Of a stretch of DNA of 64,000 nt, positions 52,353-64,000 are shown one piece after another. The DNA is from Geosiphon pyriformis. Taxonomy: Eukaryota; Glomeromycota; Glomeromycetes; Archaeosporales; Geosiphonaceae. The DNA is taken from contig JAAOMT010000518.1 in the NCBI GenBank assembly GCA_016748015.1, forward strand, positions 283,388 to 347,387. Direction: 5' to 3'. The translations under genes and the position numbers were made by a program. The notes under the pieces are model-generated. The model had not been told where the DNA came from. It saw nothing but the letters and a program-made list of their open reading frames with translations, and searched no databases. The stretch's first letter is position 1. Each line of letters begins with the position of its first letter.

Positions 52353-55300
52353 GTAGTTTGGTTTGGAAATTTGCTACATGCAACGTTCAGGATATCAATG
52401 TTCCTGCGAAGCAAACAGATGTTGTTTGTTGGCATGTGAGCTTGGGAAATATGGTTTCTTTTATCACTGAGACTAAGTTGAGGTCCTCTTCTGGGCCATG
52501 GATAACGGATAAATTTGATGGAGTGCGAATATTTTCTTCTGGCTTGGATAAGGGTTTCATGGGTGCTGAGGTTGCGATTGTTATGAACACTTCTTTGGCC
52601 CGTCATGTATCTAAGATGAAGGAGATTTCTGGTTGGGTTATTTCTGTTCGGCTCCTGTTTAAGGGCAAGCTCTCGGTTACTGTTTTGGAGTTGTATGCTG
52701 GTGTCTCCTCTGGGGCTAGATTTGGTCAGGCTTCTGAAGTTAACACCCTCATTGCAAAGGTGGTCAACTTCAGCGATTTTGTTATCTTGGGTGGGGACTT
52801 TAATGAGAATGGATCTGGTAGAAGTGTTAGTTTCAAGTTTTGTTTGAGTTTGGGTTTAGTCAATTCATTTGTTGATCATCATTTGGCTAATTCTTATACG
52901 TGGAGCAATTTGAGAGAGGTTGGGAAAACAATTGATTACATTTTTGTTGGTGGTAATTTGTCTACTGCTGTTGCTGGCCATCAAGTTGCCTCTGTTTCAG
53001 ATTTCTTTGACACTGATCACAAGGCTGTTGTAATTTCAGTTGGTTTGGGTGGGCTTCTAGATGTACAATTGAACAGTTTGCGCAAGCAGGTGAATAAGGA
53101 TTATTGGAAGTTCAAAATCAAGAATGCTGACTGTGTTGGATGGGCTAAGTTTAAGGATCTCTCGTCAGCTAAACTTTTGTCTTTGGGTGAGGTGTTCTCT
53201 GGTGCCAAAATATGTGGTGATGTGGATGCTATGTGGGCAGTTTTGGTGGGAGCTATGGTAGATTCTACTGATGTGACATTTTCGAGGCATTGGTTTAGTG
53301 AATTCAAGTGTTCAAGAAACAAACATTCTTCTAGGTTTTTTGGTCTGGAATTGTTGGTGGCCAAGATTGTCAAAAAATTTTGCTCTGGTGACTTGCTGGG
53401 CACTGATTGTCTTGTGAGTAAATAGTTGACTCTGGATGATGTGAAGGCTCGTGTTTTCAAGGACTTGGTTGGCTTGGGTGTTAAATCTGATATTGTTGTT
53501 AGGTATTTGTCATTGGTTCGCAGAGATTACAAGAGGTTGAAGATGTTTGAGTCAAGGTTGGCTGAGGAAGCTTCGGTTAGGAAGGTGATTGAGAAGCGCA
53601 TGGATAATTTCTGTTCGGATAAGGGTAGTATGATCAGGAGTGTGTTGGAAAAGCCTTTTCGCAAGGTTGTGTTGGATTACTTGATAGTTGATGATGATCT
53701 GGTTTTGTTGCCTGAAGAGGTGAAGTCCAGTGTGGATAGAATAATGGAGGGGTGGACGAGGAAACACTCCATGCAGTCAGTGCTTCCTGGTCTTTGGGCT
53801 CGTCAGTACGCACCTTTGGACTATGTTTGGAATGATGCTTTTTCAGGTGTTATGAGTGCAATCAGTATGGGCGAGTTAATTTCTGTTGTTGGTGGTCTTC
53901 CTGATGGCAAGGCTGCTGGTTTGTCTGGTGTTCCTAATGAGTTATGGAAACATGGTGGTGAGGTGGTTTTGGGGTGCCTGTTGGTGCTGTTTAATAAATG
54001 TTTGTCTGGTGGTGTGGTGCCTGTTTTGTGGAAGAGGACTTGGGTGTCAATGATTCCTAAGCCTTATGACTGGGATGGAGCTCTTACGAACACTCGGCCT
54101 ATTGCTTTGATTGAAACTGCCAGGAAGATTCTTTCCAAAATTCTGTCTGACTGTATTTCAATGGCTTGTAGCAAGTTCAATGTTCTTCAGGGTGACAACT
54201 TTTCAGTGCTGAAGAGTATGTCAACACAGTCTCTGGTGTTTGCTGTCAGTTTGGTAATTGAGGATGCCATTAAGAAGGATAGGGAGTTATGGTTGGTCTT
54301 GCAAGATATGCAGAAAGCTTACGATTCAGTTGGGTGGTATCATTTAAGAGCTAGTTTGCGGCGTGTCAAGATGTGTGAGAGGTTCATAAGGTTTTTTGGT
54401 GGTATTCATGAGGATAGAGTTAATAGGGTAATGACTGACTTTGGTTTGTCTGGTGGTTATAAGGTGTATGATGGGCTGGACCAGGGTAAGGTCTTTTCAC
54501 CACTTCTTTGGAGAATTTTTTACGATCCGCTTTTGTGTGAGGTTAAAAGGCACGAACAATTGTGTGGGTACCGAATTGATACTAAGTTTGTTTCAAAATC
54601 TGGCAGAATTGAGGGCAGTAGTGGTTTGACATCGTATTTTTCGGCTGGTGCATTTGTCAATAATACGATCTGGGTTGGAAATTGTCAGGCTTCTACTCAA
54701 TATGCTCTGAACATTGCCAGTGAATTTTTTGTGATCAATGATATTTCTATCAATAGTGAGAAGACGGTAGCTATTCCCATCAATCAGGGTGTTAAAGTTG
54801 CTTTATTGAACATTTGTGGTCAGCCAATTTTTATTGCCAAGAAAGGGGAAGCACATCAGTATCTGGATATTTTTCTGTCGACTGAAGGACTCTCCAAGCC
54901 GAGTGTTGCCAAGGCTCATGCGGATGTACGTTTTTTCGTCAATGTTGTGCTTAGGAAGACTATTACAGACAAACAATTTTCTTATCTGGTGTCAGCTGTT
55001 TTGCAGTCTATTGTTAGCTATCGTACTCAGTTCAGTTTTGTCTCATCTAATGTTTGTCGCAAGTGGAATGCCTTGGTTAGAAAGGGTCTTAGGTCCAAGG
55101 CTTGTCTTCCCCGTGATTTTTCTGACGCTGCTTTGCATCATCCCTCATTGTATGGCCTAAAGCCTTTTGAGCAGGTGCAGTCAGAAGGGAAGGTTGCTGC
55201 TTTGATGGCGTTCTCTAATGCCTTTGGCATTCTTGGGTGTTTGTTTAGACATAGGTTTTTGGACCTACAGGTTCTTGGTTGGGCTCCTTTGGATCCTTTA

Positions 55301-57034
55301 CAGTGTCCAGTCAGGTTGCGTGTTAGTCCAGTGAACAATTTTTTGGCTGGGATGGATAAGATCTTTCTGGGCAATAAGCTTACTTTGGTGAACAACCTCC
55401 TCACTGCATTTCATAGTTCTGGTTGGTTCCCATTGTTCTCTGTTCTTGGAAAGTCTCTGTATTTTGATTCGGTCAAATCTCTTAAACGTTTTGGTGTCGC
55501 TTTTGGTGATCGGCTTTTTGATAAGAAAGGTGTTTTGTTGGATTGGAAAACTTTTCGTCATTGGAAGAGGTTGGATCCACATGGCCCTGTGCCTCACTGG
55601 TTTATGGTTTCTTCTGAGTTTTTGAAAGGTCAGGGTTACTCATTTTCTGGTTCTGTTGGCTCTGCAGAAAAGCTTGGTTTGGACATTTTGGGGTCTGGGG
55701 AATTTTCTGCAGTTAAAGATGGGTTGCATGACGTTTGGTCAGGCTTTTTTGAAGTTTTCACAGATGGGTCTTTGAGGAATGCAGGCTCTGCTGAGGTCGC
55801 CTGTGGTGCTGCTGCATACTTTCCGGTCTTGAATAAGAGCATTGATGTCACTATTTGTGGTCTTTTGTCATCTACTATGGCCAAGTTATAGGCTGTCGCT
55901 TTGGCTTTGGAGTGTGTTCCTTCTTCAAGTACTGTGGTGTTATGTCTTGACAGCCAGGCTGCCATTGACGCATGTGTGTCTGAGATGTCTTTGGTTGCCC
56001 CTGATTTCTGTAATTAATGCTGGCTGGAAAGGCGTCATATTTTCAATTTGGTCAGAGATAAGGATCTCAGCATAAGTTGGGTTAAGGTGAAAGGACACTC
56101 TGGGATTCCTGGTAATGTGAGAGCTGACTTGGCTGCTGGGGCTGCCTCTGGGTCTCCCTTTTCTCTTTGTGCCAATGTGCGTGAACATTTTTTGGTTGCT
56201 GAGGGTATTGCTGTTTCTGGTAATGCCCGTCATTTTGTCAGAAATAATTTTTGATCAATTTGTTGTGCTCATTGGGAAGCTGGGCCTGGTTGTGATGTAG
56301 TTCCGGATGTGATGATTGGTTGCATAGACTGGGTTGTCACGGCGAAGGTGTGGCATCCTGATTCTCATATGCTTGCTGGGTTCACTAGCCGCGCATCCTC
56401 AATGCTTCGCACTTATGTTATGAAGACTGTGCACAGGAGGTTGCCGGTGGCAGTAAGGAAGAGGTTGTATGATAAGTGCTACCCTAGTGTGTTGTGTTTG
56501 TTTTGCAGTAAGGTGGAATTCTCTGACCATGTTTTTACTTGTGTTTATGAGTCTGGCATTCGTGGTGAGATTTTGGCAGAGGCTTCTGCCCGTTGGTCAG
56601 CTTTGGCTGGTGGTTCCCCTGCTTCTGCTGTGTTGCAGGTTTTGTCTCAATGTTCCATTGATGTTGGGCTGTACACTTTGGTGTGCAAAGGGTTTGTGCT
56701 GGAGGAGTGGTATAGAGAGGCTTGCGATGTTTTTGAGGATAGAAAGGTGGCCACAGCTCGGATTGTTGATTATGTCAGGTTCGTTGTTGGATTACATTGT
56801 GCTAAAGTATGGTTGGCTAGAGCCAGCCACCGGGTGGTGATGGAGAAGGCTGGTCTAGTCTGTGATGTTGGTGTTGTTTCTGGGCTTCTGTGTGGTGTGT
56901 CTTCGGTTTTGTCTGATGGTGTTGTGAGATTGCTTGGTTTGGCCGATTCCTTTGCTGTTAGCTTTGATTGTCAGAAGCCTTATTGTTTCTTTTCTGGTCT
57001 GGATGGCAGTGTACAGGTAGTTATAAATGTGTAG
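52349..57034 (+). pseudogene. LINE ORF2: endonuclease-RT-RNase H polyprotein with four premature stops
   Basis: One frame of 1562 codons with stops only at 53423 (TAG), 55889 (TAG), 56015 (TAA) and 56252 (TGA). APE-type endonuclease (about 52370-53070): FITETKL, LGGDFNENG, IDYIFVG and a closing DTDHKAVV. RT (about 53870-54780): strand around NTRPIAL; motif A DMQKAYDS (about 54305-54330); motif B near DQGKVFSPLLW; motif C reads FVNN (54653-54664) instead of FxDD. RNase H (about 55740-56160): FTDGS, the helix AK-L-stop-A (Gln expected), LDSQ and GHSGIPGNVRADLA. C-terminal CCHC of the reverse-transcriptase zinc type (about 56490-56550, C-x2-C...H-x4-C). The start ATG lies inside ATGA with the ORF1 stop. 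Confidence 0.88.
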
Positions 57035-57165
57035 TGTTGCCTTGTCTGGCCTGAGTGGCTAGCCACATGTAGAAAGTGTGTGAGTTGCGTTTAGTCTGAG
57101 CCTCTTAGTTTGGTTCTATGTACTAGATAGCGATTGGGCTGCGCTCATTAAATGGGTTAATAAAA

Positions 57166-57879
57166 AAAAAATAATATTTGATTTTTATAAGTTTTTAAAT
57201 TTTGTTATAATTAAAATTAATATTTTATACAAATTTTATATTTGGTAAAAAACTTCTGAATATTGTTGCTATAATAAATATTAGTATTTAAATTATTTAT
57301 CTGTCAATTATAAAATATTCTTATTTTTTTTTAAATTTTCTGTTAAGTTTATTATTAACTTTAAATTTTTTGTTGATAAAAAATTTTATGTTAAAGTTTC
57401 TATTTTTTTGGTTTTTTTTTGCTGTATTTTTGGTTGTTTTTGTTATTAATCTTATTATTAAGTTTAAATTAAATTTTTTGAATTCCTAAGTCTTAAATTT
57501 AATTGTTTTAATAAAATTTGTTATAAAATTTATTGGTTTTTTGATTATTTTAGTTATTATTTTTTTGGACACTTTTTTGTTTTACATATAAAGCTTAAAA
57601 ATTTGGTTAATATTATTTAAAATAAGATGTTTGTTTTTGATAAAACTGTAAGTTGGCTTTTTATAGATATAATATTAGTTAAATCTGAAAATAGTGTTAA
57701 TATTAAATTTACTTAATAATAAATTTTATATTAAGTTAATTATTTTATAAAAATATTAATTTGATTTTATTAAATTAATATAAATATTACTATTATATAA
57801 CTAAGTAGTTTTGTTAAAAATAATAGTATACTAATTACTATTATAAGTAAAATATTTTTTCAAGTAAATTTTTTTTTAT
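57166..57879. other. AT-rich stretch, possible body of LINE fragment H
   Basis: Mostly A/T. It leads without break into a recognisable LINE 3' UTR, so it may be the decayed C-terminal part of that copy. I cannot align it confidently. Confidence 0.4.
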
Positions 57880-58015
57880 AGTTTTAATATAACATTGTTT
57901 TAATTAATTTAAATGACTGATTATATGTAAAAAACACATAATTTATATCTGGTTTAGATTATTTAATTTAATATATTATATTAAATTGTGTTTGGGTCTT
58001 GTTTGTTAAATTAAT
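57880..58015 (+). mobile_element. LINE fragment H: decayed 3' end
   Basis: Matches the LINE 3' UTR (copies A and G) from the ATTGTTTTAATTAATTT block to GTTAAATTAATAAA, with almost all G and C changed to A and T. Confidence 0.7.
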
Positions 58016-58984
58016 AAAAATTAAAAAAACCAATATTTTATTTTTTACAAAAAAAATTTAATATAATTTAAATATTAAAATTAATAAAAACAATAAAAAA
58101 AGAAAAATTACCTTTTTTTACAAATTGATTTTTGATTTTTTAAAAATTAGACACAATATTATTACAATTAAAAAGCTCGATAAAAAAATATTAATTAATT
58201 AATTTAAAATAACTTAAATTTTTGTACTGGTTATAATTTTTTGAAAGATTGATTTTGAATTAAACATAAAATATTTTATAATTAAATACTACTTACCAAA
58301 ACAAAAAATTTAAGATTTTTTGTTATATAAAATTACAATAAAAAGTATTTAAACAAAAACTAATTATTTTAACTAATAACCATAAAATTAAAAAACAAAA
58401 TTAACTTTTTTAATTATTAAAAATATTTTAACAATATTTAATTTGTTTTTAACAAACCAATTAAAAATATATAACATAATTTTAAAGATTTAATTAAAAA
58501 ACAAAAATAATTTACTAATTAAATTTATATATAACAATATTAAATTTATTGTAATTTTGCAAATTAAAATATATATATTAAAAACTCAAATATTTTTTGT
58601 TTTAATAATAATTTAACAAAGTTTTAAGTTTTTATAGATAAATGCTTATTTTAAAAACTTGTTATTAATTACTTATAATAATTAATGAAAATAATATTTT
58701 TTTTATTGCTTTAACAAAATATGAATTTTTTACTGTTTACATTAATTACAAAAAATTATTATAGATGTAGATTATGTATTTTTAATATGTAATTAGCCAT
58801 TCAAATTTACATTAAAACACTACTATACAAAATTAATTATGTTTTTGTTTTTATTATTAATTCTATTTACTGTGTATAAATTATATTAAAATATGTAAAA
58901 ATATATTCAGTTTAATGTACTTTCTAAAATAACTTAAATAATTTAACTTACTAATTGTCTTTTTAAAAGACATTAATTTGCTTG
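58016..58984. other. AT-rich gene-free stretch
   Basis: Nearly pure A/T; no recognisable content. Confidence 0.5.
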
Positions 58985-59110
58985 TGGTCATGGACGGTTG
59001 ATTTCGGACGTTGATCGGCCGAGTGGCTGGTCACGTGTAGAAATTGTATGAGCCACGCTTATTTTGATTGTATTTTGGTTGGGCTGCGCTCGTTAAATAA
59101 ATAAATATTA
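58985..59110 (+). mobile_element. LINE fragment I: very short, little-decayed 3' end
   Basis: About 120 bases matching only the LINE 3' UTR, with the block CGGCCGAGTGGCTGGTCACG and the end GGGCTGCGCTCGTTAAATAAATAAA. Several CpG are intact, in contrast to its flanks. It is a severely 5'-truncated recent insertion of a slightly different subfamily, about 300 bases upstream of the PEX26-like gene. Confidence 0.75.
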
Positions 59111-59412
59111 GCAATTTTAAAAATAGGTTTTTTAAATTAAAATATTTCTATTTTCTGTATTAATTTTTTAATTAATTTTGTGGTAAAATTCTAAATTATA
59201 ATTGCTAAATACATTTGGGTGTTTAATATTTAGTCTTAAAACTAGATTTTACAGTATTACAATAAAAAAATTGCTTTGAATAAGATAATCAACAAATTTA
59301 TACCAATTCAATTTTTTGGATTCAAATGTCTGAATGACGATCATATGTCAACAGATCATCTAAAACACGCCAATAAATATTTAACATAAGATTTCCCGTT
59401 TTTTACACAACA

Positions 59413-60858
59413 ATGGCACCTCCTGGAGCCTCCACCTCACCAAAACACTATTCACCAAAGACAAAATCTCATCCCTCTGAGAAGCTCATGGCTACCACGG
59501 ACATATCTCATATTACTTCTCAGTATCAAAAAGCGGCACATGCCTTTCTGTTTCGTCAATACGAAGTCGCTCATGTTTCATGCCTTTCCGCGATTTCTGA
59601 CCTATCCTTATTAACCTCTTCACCCTCTTTTTCCCCCGTAAGACATCTACGCACAAAAGTCTGGGCTCTCTACGTTAAATTTGTTGCTGCTTTACTTGCC
59701 GAGAAGTCCCATCTACATATTAACCAAATAGAAACGAAGCGACTGATTGAGGGAAGCAAGTTAAAAATTGTTAATGAAGTTTGGTTACAGGTTGTTCATG
59801 GGTATGATGATGAGGAAGGTGAAGTGGATGGTGAAGTAGTCGTTGCATGGTGGGTAAAGAATAGTAAGAACGGTAAAGTGTTTGCGAATGGCAGTTTGGG
59901 TTAGAAGTAGAGTTCTGCGTTCAAAGCCTCTTTAATTTACCTTATCATAACTTCCGTTTTGCCTTATCCAGTGTATTGCTTTGTCTAGGTCAGCAATTCC
60001 CTGATATAGCGCGCATGATAATCGAGACTTGGTTATATTCGCTTCCAGAAACGGCTTTGCTTCAGCTGGATATCGCCTCAACTAATAATATAAAGGATGA
60101 TGCACTTCTGAAAAACTACGAAAAGATTGTAGAGCTGTACGTTTTACATGTTCTTCCAAAGCTCAAGGATTGGGATTATGCTAAAAATTTTCTTCGTGAT
60201 AATATTCGAATTGATCAAAGCCGCAAAAAGGTGGGTAGCACTATATTTTTCAAAAGGCTAATCAATTATTCAAAGCTCAGATATTTCTGAAATCAACTAG
60301 GCCTATGAACAGACTCTTGATAAACTTCAAGAAAGTTCCAAAAAGCCCAAGCACACCAAACAAAAGCACCTAAAATCAAAATCAGCTGAAACAATCCTAC
60401 ATACAAACGGCTTTCTAACTGATGATATGCGAAAACTTTTCTCCCATACAAATGGTTCTCGAGGCATTGAAAGTACTAATGGATCATTCGCTCAAAATGA
60501 AAATCCCTCAGCCTCACCCTTACATACGCCAAAGATGAATGGCTCACAATTAATTCGCTCTTCAACTTTGTCTACGACCTCTACCGAACTCGCAGATCCA
60601 TTGAGACGAAGCACAGGGCGAGCAGTAAGAATTTCATCCACAAATGTCTTTAGCCAGCTTTTCAATGCATTTGCTTTCTGTGGGGAACGGTTGACACAAA
60701 CTTTCACTCTCCCAAGGATTCTTTTACTGTGCATAGTAATCATCCTGTCTAATGGGTCGAATACAAAAGCACGAGAAAAACTACGTGTGTTTATCAGTCT
60801 AGTTGCGGTCAAGTTCTGGGAAACTATCAAAGCTGGCACTACAGTGACTTATGTTTGA
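59413..60858 (+). CDS. Tail-anchored protein, probably a PEX26-like peroxin, 3 exons
   Basis: Best read as a fungal PEX26-like peroxin, the membrane anchor that recruits the PEX1-PEX6 ATPase to peroxisomes. Exons: 59413-59863, 59989-60230, 60301-60858; 1251 nt, 416 aa, in phase. The N-terminal half is helical and repeat-like, with paired-helix segments (QYQKAAHAFLFRQYEVAHVS; PDIARMIIETWL). A polar Ser/Lys/Asn-rich linker follows, then one hydrophobic segment near the C-terminus (LPRILLLCIVIIL), with a short basic tail: tail-anchored topology. The first intron is the weak point. A donor at 59864 (GTAAGA) with an acceptor at 59988 fits the phase, but neighbouring sites would also be possible. 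Family assignment rests on architecture and faint similarity, not on a catalytic motif. Convergent with MCM6, about 250 bases apart. Confidence 0.6.
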
Positions 60859-61109
60859 TGCTATTTAGTCTGAAAACAGCTTAAAGGTTTCTTATGATAA
60901 ACTTGATCAATAGGAGACGATCTTAGAAGCGAGTCAATTTTTTATTTACAGATCATTACCCAAGAACCAAGCTCAATTCACAATATTTCTATTTCTATAG
61001 TTGCAAAATCCCTCAACCTCTTTAGAAATTCAAAGAACATATTTTATAGAATAAAATTTGGGCTTTTTAGTTCCCATTTTTGAATCCGAGCAATTGTTGA
61101 ATACCTTAT

Positions 61110-63971
<2,862 letters not shown>

Positions 63972-64000
63972 TCAAAGGATAGTTATAAACTCTATTTTAA

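Larger units (their letters stand above)
50270..57165 (+). mobile_element. LINE copy G: youngest, full-length non-LTR retrotransposon (I/Tad-like architecture)
   Basis: About 6.9 kb, much richer in G and C than its flanks and still containing many CpG. Order: 5' UTR (about 50270-50396), ORF1 with two RRMs and a zinc knuckle, ORF2 with APE-type endonuclease, RT, RNase H and C-terminal zinc motif, 3' UTR (57035-57140), then a short TTAATA and A-rich tail. The 5' edge is inferred from alignment with copies A and E. No frameshift is seen over either ORF, but there are six in-frame stops. Two ORFs plus RNase H suggest the I/Tad group; the clade needs a tree. Confidence 0.9.

Noticed and set aside
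50783-53460. Several antisense frames of 60-119 codons over the young LINE
   Set aside because: Shadows of ORF1 and ORF2; no independent features.

Overview
This looks like a nuclear fragment of an AT-rich, intron-rich, repeat-laden fungus. The genes have many short GT-AG introns, KDEL-type ER retention, peroxin and MCM genes, and the repeats are a RNase H-bearing LINE family and a Ty3/gypsy element. The pattern would fit an early-diverging fungus such as Glomeromycotina (arbuscular mycorrhizal fungi). That assignment is inference from composition and gene style, not from a database match.

Layout. Three gene islands of normal composition sit between very AT-rich repeat blocks. Left island (287-2244): ethanolamine-phosphate cytidylyltransferase, 8 exons, +. 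Repeat block 1 (about 2250-24800): LINE copies A (+), B (-, carrying a solo LTR), C (+) and D (-, inserted into C). Middle island (25082-30736): a SUV39/Clr4-type histone H3K9 methyltransferase (4 exons, -) and an ER-type HSP90/GRP94 with a KDEL end (7 exons, -). Repeat block 2 (about 31400-59105): LINE copy E, split by a Ty3/gypsy element (38133-48768) that itself carries a nested solo LTR; then the youngest LINE copy G (50270-57165); then 3'-end fragments H and I. Right island (59413-63965): a tail-anchored PEX26-like protein (3 exons, +) convergent with MCM6 (at least 12 exons, -, 5' end beyond the window). All exon joins given for the host genes keep the reading frame.

How it fits together. 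The host genes are unrelated housekeeping genes (phospholipid synthesis, heterochromatin, ER folding, peroxisome biogenesis, DNA replication) and form no operon or cluster. The repeats tell a layered history. Old LINE copies have lost most G and C and nearly all CpG. Younger elements inserted into them can be ordered by nesting and by 4-bp target duplications. The youngest LINE is still GC-rich and frame-intact over both ORFs, but carries six in-frame stops and a changed reverse-transcriptase catalytic motif. I found no CRISPR, prokaryotic defence system, rRNA or tRNA, and no new multi-gene system. The best leads are the ATGA stop-start coupling of the LINE ORFs, an Asn in the RT catalytic pair in all six readable copies, palindrome arrays in the LTRs (one type resembling heat-shock elements), and substitution-only inactivation of otherwise intact frames.
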